Of a stretch of DNA of 64,000 nt, positions 28,684 through 37,207 are shown piece by piece. Both the position numbers and the translations under genes were made by a program. Position 1 is the stretch's first letter, and each line of letters opens with the position of its first letter. The stretch is taken from the NCBI GenBank assembly GCA_965200035.1, contig OZ241334.1, positions 4,092,001 through 4,156,000 of the forward strand. The letters are read 5' to 3'. The notes under the pieces were generated by a model that saw only the letters and a list, made by a program, of their open reading frames with translations, was not told where the DNA came from and ran no database searches. The DNA is from UBA1952 sp965200035 (GTDB lineage: Bacteria > Bacteroidota > Bacteroidia > Chitinophagales > Chitinophagaceae).

Positions 28684-30339
28684 TTACATGCGCACAGACT
28701 TTTGGCTGATGATGGTCCTGCCCTCTGCCACGATGTTGAATAGCACCATTCCGCTGGCGGGATTCAGGTTATTCACTTCAACTGTTCCCTGGGCCTGAGT
28801 CAGGGAGATGGTTTGCAATAATGCACCGTTCGCATCCACGATCTGAAGGGCTGCGCGTCCGCTAAAGCCGGCAATAGTGTACATCACTTTTACATGGTCC
28901 TGAAATGGCGTAGGCACAACCTCAAGCGAAGATGCAGGTACTTTATCAGTGGCATGACCGGTGTTGTTCTGTGCTGCAAGCAGGGTTTTCAGCTGTGCTT
29001 TCAGCTCTGCCAGCTCTGCCTTGATTGCTTCAATGTCTTCCTGTGGTGCAGGCCGGCTGGCCACACCCTGTGAAGATCTTTTTACATAGCCGTCATTGTC
29101 GATCACCAGATAGCTGCCGCCGCCCTGTTGCAGATTCTCAAAACGTACATTGGAAGCGCCGGTTACCGGGATGCCCGTACAGTTCACATGCAAAGCGGCA
29201 GTAGGAGCGGTGGTAGCCAGCCCTGCATGGCCGCCATTGTCAACATACAGCCGCTTGGTGCCGCTGCCATCTGCAAGGATAATGGTATTGGAAAGACTAG
29301 CGGAAAGACCGGTAACGTTAGCTCCCACAATCGTATTGCCGCTACCGGTAAGGATACCTGCACCAGCATTGTAGCCAATGGCTGTATTGCCGCTTCCGGT
29401 AGTTACATTGAACAGGGCAAGCGCTCCATTGGCTGTATTCTGGCTGCCGCTGCTGCTGGTCAGCAATGCCGCGCTGCCGGTAGCGGTGTTGTTGTCTGAC
29501 TGATTATTGTATAGCGCATTCCGTCCTACCGCCGTATTAGCCGTGCCGGTCTGGTTGGTAGCCAGCGCTCTTACACCCAGGCCGGTGTTGCCGGATGCGG
29601 TTGTATTGCGTTCCAGTGCGGCAGCTCCGATAGCTGCATTTTCAATTCCCGTGGTATTGAACTGAAGGGTCTGCTTGCCAATGGCCGTATTGTCTGAGCC
29701 GCTGGTATTCAGGGACAGGGCATAATAGCCATGTGATGTATTGTTATAGCCAGAGGTATTGGACGAAAGCGTGTTGGAGCCGAAAGCCGTATTGCTGACG
29801 CCGGAAGAAGAAGGATCCAATGCATTTAATCCATAGGAAGTGTTGTTCAAGCCGAGAAATCCGGCAAAAGCATTATTACGCTTGAATACCAGATCCTGAT
29901 TGACCGTCGTGCCCAGAAATTGCCCGGAAGTAATGGCATTACCTGTCAGGCTCCAGAAATTGCCGGTGCCGCCACCGCCACCAATCGTGCCTGCATCGCG
30001 CCAGTAGAGCTTACCGGTATTATCCTGTACCAACACCTGATTCTGCTTGTCATCCTGGGTCAGCCCTTCAAACCGCACTCCCTGAGTGGTATGCAGTTGC
30101 TCGGTAGGGTTGGGTGTGCCTATGCCTACCATGATCTTCTTCCACTCGATGTTATCCGGATAGCTACCATCGCAGTTATTGACAAACTGGCCGATAGTCA
30201 GGATACCACTGCTGACACCTATGTCCTGCCGGTTCCCTTTTTCGGTGCTGTTGAAGTGAAAAGAATTCTGGGCTTTCGCATAGCATACGAACAGCGGGAG
30301 TGCACTCAATAATAGTACATACTTCTTCATGATATTCAT
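28684..30339 (-). CDS. Secreted YadA-head-like repeat protein with type IX sorting domain
   Basis: About 551 residues. Signal peptide ends near CYAKAQ. The middle (about 165-365) is built of 14-17-residue repeats of the NTAxGxxAL type (SNTAFGSNTL, DNTAIGKQTL, NTAVGRNALY), the left-handed beta-roll of trimeric YadA heads. A short coiled coil (IEAIKAELAELKAQLKTLLAA) follows. A C-terminal T9SS type A domain (VVPTPFQDHVKV ... SGMVLFNIVAEGR) then replaces the outer-membrane anchor of real YadA. The start is the ATG at 30339 or 30330; a further in-frame codon at 30354 is less likely. It probably forms a trimeric surface fibre. It is transcribed toward the sensor kinase. Confidence 0.85.
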   Translation of the reverse strand: MNIMKKYVLLLSALPLFVCYAKAQNSFHFNSTEKGNRQDIGVSSGILTIGQFVNNCDGSYPDNIEWKKIMVGIGTPNPTEQLHTTQGVRFEGLTQDDKQNQVLVQDNTGKLYWRDAGTIGGGGGTGNFWSLTGNAITSGQFLGTTVNQDLVFKRNNAFAGFLGLNNTSYGLNALDPSSSGVSNTAFGSNTLSSNTSGYNNTSHGYYALSLNTSGSDNTAIGKQTLQFNTTGIENAAIGAAALERNTTASGNTGLGVRALATNQTGTANTAVGRNALYNNQSDNNTATGSAALLTSSSGSQNTANGALALFNVTTGSGNTAIGYNAGAGILTGSGNTIVGANVTGLSASLSNTIILADGSGTKRLYVDNGGHAGLATTAPTAALHVNCTGIPVTGASNVRFENLQQGGGSYLVIDNDGYVKRSSQGVASRPAPQEDIEAIKAELAELKAQLKTLLAAQNNTGHATDKVPASSLEVVPTPFQDHVKVMYTIAGFSGRAALQIVDANGALLQTISLTQAQGTVEVNNLNPASGMVLFNIVAEGRTIISQKSVRM

Positions 30340-30657
30340 TTTTTTAGTTAGCAAATAATCGTGATGACTATTATGCAGCTATTGGAATTAGCATGATGCA
30401 ATCAAGTTATTTATATCAGTTTCAGGAGCCGTTTTATCAACGGATGGTGCAGTGAATAATCACAGCCAACGCTGCTGGCTGTACCATGCATAGCCGGATA
30501 ATCCGGCATACTTATAGTAGTCTCAATCCAAGTCGTAAACCGCGCGAATCTTCCAATCCCGGATTACAATGCGCCGGTAACATTCCCGAAAGGTTTCAAA
30601 TAGGCCTGAAAAAAGCTAACTCTTAATGACGAAAGCGAACGTTTTCTATCCGTATAA
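30340..30657. other. Intergenic region upstream of the YadA-like gene
   Basis: No coding frame. It contains the 15-bp palindrome GCCGGATAATCCGGC at 30493-30507, which overlaps the second copy of the 14-bp motif, and nothing else recognisable. Confidence 0.5.
30496..30509 (-). promoter_or_regulatory. Shared 14-bp motif, copy 2
   Basis: Read on the - strand this is ATGCCGGATTATCC, identical to 22381-22394 and in the same orientation to its gene, about 157 nt before the start. Here it is part of a perfect palindrome, as expected for a dimer-binding site. Confidence 0.4.
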
Positions 30658-31512
30658 TTAATCACCAAATCTTGCCGCATCTTCTTTGAATGGCCGCATC
30701 AGAAATCCGTCTACAACTTCATTGAACAGCGTGGCATTATTACGTGGTACATGATGCGTTTCACCCGGCAAGATGCAAAGATTGGCGAGCGGTATGCTTC
30801 TGTAGATCCAGAATGTGTGCTCGAGCCTGATCACATCGCGGTCGCAGGACATCACCAATACCGGCACTTTTATCTTCTGTAAATCCTGTGCAGTAATGTG
30901 TGGCTGAAATTCGTCAAGGCGCAAACGTTGTTGCTCTACCTTCCAGTTTTTTGTGGTATCCTTTGCGGCAAGCATCTTCTCTGCTGTTTTTCGTTCTGAA
31001 GATATATCTGCAATCACCTTAGGATAAAGCGCTGTGCTATCGGGCCGCATATTGCCGGCAAATGCCACGATTTTACTGATGCGCGCAGGATGATTAATGC
31101 CTACCAGCAAAGCGATGATTGCACCATCGCTCTTGCCAATAATCTGAACACTATCCAGCTTCAGTGCAGTAATGAATGCGGCCATATCGCCAGCCAATTG
31201 CTCAAATGTGAGCGAATCTTTACCCAGGTCAGACTTGCCCCGGCCCCGGCTATCCACTGAATAGACGCGATATTTTTTTGCAAAAAATGCTATCTGCGCT
31301 GCCCAGCCTTTAGTGCCGGTGCCGTTACCATGAATAAGCAGCAAGGGATGGCCATTGCCATAGCTTTCATAGTAATGACGCACGCCGTTGAGCAGGATAT
31401 ATTTGCCAGCGGCTGGATTATCGCCATACGGAATCTGATCCTGAGCATGCAACACACAAAGGTTTGTTCCGAAAAGCACCGTGAGCAACAGTAATATTTT
31501 TAGCCGGTTCAT
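30658..31512 (-). CDS. Secreted alpha/beta hydrolase
   Basis: 284 residues with a Sec signal peptide (cleavage near LHAQ, 23), so it is periplasmic or secreted. The oxyanion-hole region is LLIHGNGTGTKGW, the nucleophile S128 lies in GKSDG (GxSxG elbow), the acid is probably D in SCDRDV, and the His is in GETHHVPR. The family covers esterases, lactonases and haloperoxidase-like hydrolases. The exact substrate is unknown. It is monocistronic as far as can be seen. Confidence 0.88.
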   Translation of the reverse strand: MNRLKILLLLTVLFGTNLCVLHAQDQIPYGDNPAAGKYILLNGVRHYYESYGNGHPLLLIHGNGTGTKGWAAQIAFFAKKYRVYSVDSRGRGKSDLGKDSLTFEQLAGDMAAFITALKLDSVQIIGKSDGAIIALLVGINHPARISKIVAFAGNMRPDSTALYPKVIADISSERKTAEKMLAAKDTTKNWKVEQQRLRLDEFQPHITAQDLQKIKVPVLVMSCDRDVIRLEHTFWIYRSIPLANLCILPGETHHVPRNNATLFNEVVDGFLMRPFKEDAARFGD

Positions 31513-31547
31513 AAGTGTGTGTTCAAGTTTTTTCAGTTTTTGAAATC

Positions 31548-31864
31548 CTATTCAGAGCGACGTTCATTCATTATGCTGAAATACTTTGTTGTCGTTCGTG
31601 CAGCAGGCGATACAAGTTTGCATACACATCCAATTGAATCCCCTTGTTCTGTGGGCCTGTTACTGGCAAAATAAGCCTGCATAGGCGATGTTGCTTCGTA
31701 TGGCAACTTTTCCATCACCTGAAAGTTCTTTGTTACATTATCGGCCGGCAGATTTATGTCAAGTGCTTTTGCCGGTTCTCCCAATTCAGTCATTAGTTTT
31801 TTATGGATTGTTCATCCTCCGGTAAAAGCTCACGTATAATCAGGCGTTGCGTTTCTAAAATCAT
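31548..31864 (-). pseudogene. Frameshifted GNAT-like acetyltransferase fragment
   Basis: On the - strand an ATG at 31864 opens MILETQRLIIRELLPEDEQ, which is the typical first strand and helix of GNAT acetyltransferases. It stops after 23 codons at TAATG. The same TAATG starts an 81-codon frame that continues to 31548. One extra nucleotide in the A-run (or a -1 ribosomal slip at A-AAA-AAC, which is in phase) would join the two into about 105 residues. The second part has no clear GNAT core, so the gene is probably truncated and decaying. Programmed frameshifting is a less likely alternative. Confidence 0.45.
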
Positions 31865-31980
31865 TTTGCTGTGCAGCATTTGATTAATGATGCCACAGGA
31901 ATTTGTATTTTAAGGTGCTGGCTTTGTCTGTACTTCGACAATACAACTGATTTAAATACACTATTAGAAAAAGAGATAGT

Positions 31981-32460
31981 TTATGAAGCATCAGCAACGT
32001 TACAAGCCGCATTGCACTTCACCTCAAAATTGACAGACGCCGCTATATAGCATACCCGGTGTGCTTCATGGTGCAGCTCAATGGCCTGTTCAATCATAGA
32101 TGCATTGGCAATAGTCACTACCGGGTTTAAAGTTACTTCCTGAAAATGCCCGCCATCATGGCCATGATCGATCATAGTACCGGTTGCATGATCGGTATAA
32201 GCCATTATCACCACACCTGCCAGTGAACAGACATACAGGTACGAAAGCATATGGCAGGATGATATTGCAGACACTAACAGGTCTTCCGGATTAAGCTTAG
32301 TCTTATCGCCAACTGCTGCATTATCTGTAGTCAGTTGAAGTACAGGCTTATCATCAATCTCCACACTGTGGCTGCGATCATAGGTACGCACGTTACTGGT
32401 GCCTGTATTGCCATTGCCTGCCCAGGTAGTGGTTATTTTGTAATGGTGTAAATGTGGCAT
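31981..32460 (-). CDS. OsmC/Ohr-family peroxide-reducing protein
   Basis: 159 residues, cytoplasmic. The two redox cysteines are C69 in ISSCHMLSYL and C137 in HRVCYIAASV, spaced as in OsmC/YhfA proteins. The family reduces organic hydroperoxides with thiol or lipoyl reductants. It is a single gene with a TAGATTTG -7-like box at 32499-32506 read on the - strand. Several extra cysteines (C78, C149, C153) are present. Catalase-peroxidase lies 5 kb away, but nothing shows joint regulation. Confidence 0.88.
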   Translation of the reverse strand: MPHLHHYKITTTWAGNGNTGTSNVRTYDRSHSVEIDDKPVLQLTTDNAAVGDKTKLNPEDLLVSAISSCHMLSYLYVCSLAGVVIMAYTDHATGTMIDHGHDGGHFQEVTLNPVVTIANASMIEQAIELHHEAHRVCYIAASVNFEVKCNAACNVADAS

Positions 32461-32540
32461 ATAAATGTAGCAAGATAACCATCAGGTAACCGACTTGGCA
32501 AATCTAACCATACAAATAAGTAGTCGGAAACATACCAGTT

Positions 32541-33617
32541 CTAATTAGCGCCAGCGCCAATATCTTCTGCATTGCGGAAAAGGTGGGCTTTGGTGGTCGC
32601 ATAATCTGGCAGCTCGTTAATCACGCCGGCTTTAAAATCGGCCCAGGATGCAGGCTTTAGTTTGGCAATGTAGATCTTGGGAATGGTTGGCAATACGTGC
32701 CGCATTTTCACCATCGTCCAGAAGTCGGCGCTATCCTCATCCCACGCAAGGCCTGCCTGATGCAATGCAGCACGTATATTCTCGCGACAAGCCCGTACAT
32801 ACCCAATACCACTGGCTACCTGTATCCGCGCTTCCTCGAGGGTGAGATCGCGGGTGCAGGTTTGTCCGTTGCAGAAGTTGCCATGTAGCTGAGCAGGAGT
32901 AGCTATATGGTCATCATCCGGCGAATAGAGCTGAAATATTCCGTTTTCTATAGAAGCGCCATTCACGATTTTTCCGGTAGAGCAGGGATTGCCGCCGCTC
33001 TCTTTCGTGATCCAGCGCATCAATACGCCTACCGGTATATCCCCGGCCATCTCAGTTACCAGTGGACGCCATGATTCTACATTATAAGGCCTGCGCGGTG
33101 CATCAGCGCCATTCCATTCCGGAGTATTGTTTTCTATTTCTATCAGCGAAGGGTCTATAGAGGTATCTTCCGGCATATAGCATTCCATAGATTGCGTCTG
33201 CGTGCCTGCCGGATAGCTGTCCCAGTCAGATGCAGTGACCATACCATTGACATCAAAGCTGAGGCGCGGGTAGGGCTGGTGGTAAAAGGTAACATCTACA
33301 GAAGGGGAGATATTATCTACCAGGCAGAGATAACCTCGCCCATCTGAAAAAGTAACGACCGCTACATTCTGTGGTGATGGATCTGTTCCTGCAGCTACAT
33401 ATAAGTTGTGTGAGGTCAGCGTATAGCTGTTTCCATTCTGGTCGGCACCGGTCCACGGCTCTGCGGTATCAAATGTATATGCCTGTCCGGTATCCGGCAT
33501 AGTGCAGGTAATGCTGCCGGTATTCGCGTCCACAGTGGTAATCACTGCAGGATAAGTATTGGGTGGTACAGCCGTATCTCCTGCAAAGGTGCAGATGAGG
33601 TAATCATGTACTTTCAT
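32541..33617 (-). CDS. Unknown protein with lysozyme/SLT-like motif (cassette gene 3)
   Basis: 358 residues from the ATG at 33617, preferred because it lies 38 nt after the previous stop. The longer frame to 33701 would overlap it. The N-terminal half is beta-rich and unrecognised. Residues about 215-330 contain ITKESGGNPCSTG and IENGIFQLYSPDD, the pattern of a soluble lytic transglycosylase/goose-lysozyme active region (catalytic Glu in ESGG, then GIFQL). Peptidoglycan cleavage is therefore plausible. No signal peptide is present, so delivery must be by another route or it acts inside. Third gene of a co-directional run with the two genes at 33656 and 34871. Confidence 0.55.
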   Translation of the reverse strand: MKVHDYLICTFAGDTAVPPNTYPAVITTVDANTGSITCTMPDTGQAYTFDTAEPWTGADQNGNSYTLTSHNLYVAAGTDPSPQNVAVVTFSDGRGYLCLVDNISPSVDVTFYHQPYPRLSFDVNGMVTASDWDSYPAGTQTQSMECYMPEDTSIDPSLIEIENNTPEWNGADAPRRPYNVESWRPLVTEMAGDIPVGVLMRWITKESGGNPCSTGKIVNGASIENGIFQLYSPDDDHIATPAQLHGNFCNGQTCTRDLTLEEARIQVASGIGYVRACRENIRAALHQAGLAWDEDSADFWTMVKMRHVLPTIPKIYIAKLKPASWADFKAGVINELPDYATTKAHLFRNAEDIGAGAN

Positions 33618-33655
33618 AACTCTGTGATTTTGGATGTTGGTGAACGTGTAAATAT

Positions 33656-34846
33656 TTATTGTACCGGCCGGGGCCTGGACTTCCGGGGTAACGTCCTGCA
33701 TTTTACCGCTGCGATCTTATAGGTGCTGCCGGAGTCCGATATTGTTCCTCTGTTAGGATCAGCTTCAGGATCGGCTCTTGGTCGCTCCCAGTGCGCAGCC
33801 ACACCGCCCTTTTCCAATACCCAGAGATAAGACCCGCCACCGGCAGGCGCAGTAGGAGCAGTATCAGATTTGACTACAGGTTGGCTGGTCGTCAAGGCAT
33901 TAAGCTTCCGCTGTAAAAAGACATTTCTGATGGCCGCTCTTTCGGGATTGACTGCTGGTATGGGCATATCCACGACTGTTGCTCTGTGATCCAGTATCAG
34001 CGGCTTCGCAAGTGCAGGAAAATTCCGGATACCCTCGCCAAAAGTGTGCAGCTTGGGTAAGCCACGATACTTTCTGATGATGTAGCATCTTGTCGCGTAT
34101 AGAAACTCTATTTTTTGTTCATCAATCGCAGCATTGCCTTCGCCAAAAAGCGCGGCGCCCTCGCCGGGCAGATTCCAATAACTGCTTTCCAGCAGCTCAG
34201 GCGATGCCCAGTCGCGGACCACATCGAAGTAGCCTATCTCGTAATAAATCTTGTAATAGCAGAGGGATACTGATTTAATGCCTTCAACAATCGCATTGAG
34301 CAGCGGGCTTTGTATATCCAGGCTGCCATACACATCCAGCGATTTTTGCTGTAGCCGGTTGATCTCAGCTTCATCAAGCTCTACTTTGCTCCATTGGATG
34401 GGCGAATAATAAACATATGGAAAGTCGATGCCTCCGAGATCGCCCACCGTCTTGCGCCAGCTCTTTCTGAATATTTCTTTCTTATCCCGGAACTGTTGCG
34501 AAAACCATGCTGCATCAGGAGTATCATCCGTGATGGCCTGTCCGTAAAACTTGCTGAATACAGTAGATAGCAGATAATCTTCCGACTTCACGCCATAGCT
34601 GAAATCCAGGATCAGGTTATCATTACGCTGAAAAAATTCCAGCGCTTTCAGGGTATCTATTCTTGCAGCATCGCCGTCATTCTGCGCATCTGCAAATTGC
34701 AGGTCCTCATCGCTGATGTCCAGAAAATCATTGCCCTCCGGTGGAAATGGTGTAATGATTTTAGAATGTTCACGTTCAAGCACACTGATCTGCAGCTCGG
34801 CGGCTTCACGGACATGCTGGTAGATGACGGGCAAAAGAATATCCAT
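33656..34846 (-). CDS. Unknown protein (cassette gene 2)
   Basis: 396 residues, not recognised. The N-terminal two thirds look helical and mixed-charge with many aromatic residues (YVYYSPIQW, SLCYYKIYYEIGYFDVV). The last 70 residues are proline/glycine-rich and end in a basic tail (CRTLPRKSRPRPVQ). No signal peptide, transmembrane helix or catalytic motif is seen. It starts 24 nt after the stop of the 521-codon frame upstream and ends 38 nt before the SLT-like gene, so all three are probably co-transcribed. Confidence 0.6.
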   Translation of the reverse strand: MDILLPVIYQHVREAAELQISVLEREHSKIITPFPPEGNDFLDISDEDLQFADAQNDGDAARIDTLKALEFFQRNDNLILDFSYGVKSEDYLLSTVFSKFYGQAITDDTPDAAWFSQQFRDKKEIFRKSWRKTVGDLGGIDFPYVYYSPIQWSKVELDEAEINRLQQKSLDVYGSLDIQSPLLNAIVEGIKSVSLCYYKIYYEIGYFDVVRDWASPELLESSYWNLPGEGAALFGEGNAAIDEQKIEFLYATRCYIIRKYRGLPKLHTFGEGIRNFPALAKPLILDHRATVVDMPIPAVNPERAAIRNVFLQRKLNALTTSQPVVKSDTAPTAPAGGGSYLWVLEKGGVAAHWERPRADPEADPNRGTISDSGSTYKIAAVKCRTLPRKSRPRPVQ

Positions 34847-34870
34847 CCTGGTTAGTCAATTTTTATTACC

Positions 34871-36382
34871 TCAGATCCACTTGTCGATTGCCGTATCAGG
34901 ATTAGGGCTCTGCGGCAGTATATGATTCCGGAAGCCGATAATCTGCATTCCGGGCACCACAATTTTGTCTCCCTCCTGTGATATTTCCAGGTTTTTATCC
35001 TTACGGTTATAGCTGGCGCTTCCGCCGATGGAAAACGGACCGAGACTAAAGCCGCCACTGCCACCACCATTTTTATTTACCTCTGAGCTAATCTGGTCGT
35101 ATACCGTTTTGGTGATCTTAATATTACGCGCAAAGATGGCTACAGTAGGGTAGGCAAAGAGTAAACCCTTCGGATCGTCAGCCTTTCCATTGCTCAATAT
35201 ATTATCTGTGCCAGCGCCGCCCTGTGTTTTATATCTCCATTTATTGCTCAGCAGAAAATCTTCGCGAAACCATGAGCGGACAATTGGCACCTGCGTCAGC
35301 TCAAAATCCATTTCCAGATTATCCATAGAAACATGGCCTGAAGCATTGACCTTTGAGTAGCTGCCCTTTGCACCACCAAACAATCCCCATATACCGCCCG
35401 CGCTGTAGTCCTGCGACTTGCTATTACTTGTGCTTTTCAGCTTCGATGCAGAGAAGGAATATTGAGTCCAGCCCGATGATTCGTAAAAGGTAGCCGGTAC
35501 TATTCGTGATACACTGTAATCATTGCCATCGAGCAGCGATGTGCGCCTGCTGCGCTGAAAAATTTCGCGGTATTCTTTCAGGAGCAGACTCATACTGATG
35601 CCTTCCAGCTGCTGAAGGTCGGCCATCATTTTTTCGTACTCCGAGCGGTGTCCGCCTGACTCCCAGGCATCCCACGCAGTCATTACATCTTTATAATATA
35701 CCGGTCCGAGCATGGAAGCTTTCTGCACATCTGCAGCATCTCCTGTAGAAGCAGCCGTCATCAGCGTCACATACTTTACGTAAGCATCCACATACTCCTT
35801 TTCATATTTATTGTAGGAAGCCACCAGCACCGACGGGCGCTCTTCGGTGAATTTTTCACCCGTATCCGTATCCGTTTTTTCTACGGTTTGCACCGTAGCC
35901 TCACGTATTTTTTTGATACGCGCATCCGCATCCGGCGATGGCACCGTATCGGCTACTTCGCAATTTTGCAGCACGCTTTCATAAATGCTGGAGATGCGCT
36001 GCTGCGGCTCCCATACATGCAGGCTGTTGATCAGTCCGCTCTTGTTGGGCACCGTATCTACCAGCACTGAAAAATTGTCCATCGCTACCGTGAGCGCATA
36101 AGCTTCATCGCCTTGCTTAGCCGCTTTCTCGGCATCGCTGAGGTCTTTGAACTGCGCGTAATCCAGTGGCTTGCGAAGGCCTTTCAGGAAAGAAAAATCA
36201 TCCGGCGATACGGGAATGCCCGGCGTACACCAGGTGAAGAAATTAGCATCCTGCAAAGGCACTTTGCCGGCAAGCTGCTGTTGCTGATCGTCCGGCAGTG
36301 TTTTTTTACCGTTTACAATTCCATCAATAACCTCGCCCATCATGTTATTAAGGAAAACTTCAGGGTTAATCTGATCTGGCAT
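34871..36382 (-). CDS. Unknown protein, possible membrane-active (cassette gene 1)
   Basis: 503 residues from the ATG at 36382 (MPDQINPEVF). The upstream 18 codons to 36436 look untranslated. The N-terminal 300 residues are helical, including a coiled-coil-like stretch. From about 330 on there are amphipathic, Ser/Gly-rich segments (GGIWGLFGGAKGSYSK and GGFSLGPFSIGGSASY), which could insert into a membrane as a beta-hairpin, as pore-formers do. The C-terminus ends IVVPGMQIIGFRNHILP. No signal peptide. Family not recognised. Pore formation is speculation from the segment pattern and its lysozyme-like partner. Confidence 0.6.
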   Translation of the reverse strand: MPDQINPEVFLNNMMGEVIDGIVNGKKTLPDDQQQQLAGKVPLQDANFFTWCTPGIPVSPDDFSFLKGLRKPLDYAQFKDLSDAEKAAKQGDEAYALTVAMDNFSVLVDTVPNKSGLINSLHVWEPQQRISSIYESVLQNCEVADTVPSPDADARIKKIREATVQTVEKTDTDTGEKFTEERPSVLVASYNKYEKEYVDAYVKYVTLMTAASTGDAADVQKASMLGPVYYKDVMTAWDAWESGGHRSEYEKMMADLQQLEGISMSLLLKEYREIFQRSRRTSLLDGNDYSVSRIVPATFYESSGWTQYSFSASKLKSTSNSKSQDYSAGGIWGLFGGAKGSYSKVNASGHVSMDNLEMDFELTQVPIVRSWFREDFLLSNKWRYKTQGGAGTDNILSNGKADDPKGLLFAYPTVAIFARNIKITKTVYDQISSEVNKNGGGSGGFSLGPFSIGGSASYNRKDKNLEISQEGDKIVVPGMQIIGFRNHILPQSPNPDTAIDKWI

Positions 36383-36542
36383 AGCAATATGATTTTTGGT
36401 GATTGGATAGGTGGCAGCGACAGCTGGCCGGTACAAGATATGATCTCTATTTGTTATGCAGGGTATATCATAAAGGATATTTATAATATTATTGCATAAT
36501 AAATTGGACTATTATTCATGCGATGCAATGCCTGCATATCTA

Positions 36543-37022
36543 CTAAAGCATATTACCCGCCTGGTATCCCATAATCTTAATAACCTCATCCAGAAAAGCT
36601 GCCTGTCGCTCATTAATGAGCAGCTTCGCTTCCTCACAGCCAAGCCATCCCGCCTGATCAATTTCAGGAAAGATTTGCATACGCCCGGACTTTGGCGGCC
36701 ATTGCATTTCAAAAGTATTGCTGACCACCTTCGTTGCATCCAGATCGCCTTCTACAGCCCAGCACAACACCGTTTTGCCGCCTTTCTGCTGAATAGAGCT
36801 CAGGGGTATAAAAGTACCTTCTATAGTAAAGCCGGTCTCTTCTGTAAATTCACGTTGCGCTGCATCAAGCGGGTCTTCATCCGGCATCAGCTCACCTTTC
36901 GGAATAGTCCACCAGCCATGCTGCTTCTTGGCAAAGAAAGGACCACCGGGGTGAACGAGGAAGAACTCAACCTCACCACCTGATTTTCTGAACAATAATA
37001 TTCCGGCGCTTGGCTTTGGCAT
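36543..37022 (-). CDS. Nudix hydrolase
   Basis: 159 residues. A perfect Nudix box spans G43-F65 (GELMPDEDPLDAAQREFTEE, then TGF), binding Mg through the REFTEE glutamates. The family cleaves a nucleoside diphosphate linked to another group. The WWTIPKGE start of the box and PSAGILLFRK N-terminus resemble diadenosine-polyphosphate/NTP-type members. It is monocistronic and divergent from katG. Confidence 0.9.
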   Translation of the reverse strand: MPKPSAGILLFRKSGGEVEFFLVHPGGPFFAKKQHGWWTIPKGELMPDEDPLDAAQREFTEETGFTIEGTFIPLSSIQQKGGKTVLCWAVEGDLDATKVVSNTFEMQWPPKSGRMQIFPEIDQAGWLGCEEAKLLINERQAAFLDEVIKIMGYQAGNML

Positions 37023-37207
37023 ATAGTCTGTGTTGAGCCATTTTCAGGCAATGATTATCTTACGCATAGCGCTGGAATGCCGTCCGCAAAATAATTGTAT
37101 GCTATGAAGATATAGGAACTTTTAAAACCCACCCCGAAGCGGTTTCCCTAATTTGTGGTGAATAAGCAAGCACGTTCATCTCAAACTAACCACTCAATGA
37201 TCTAACT

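Noticed and set aside
29180..29900. Periodic DNA repeats on the - strand as a tandem-repeat element
   Set aside because: The period follows codons of the YadA-type protein repeat and the bases vary, so the repetition is at protein level only.
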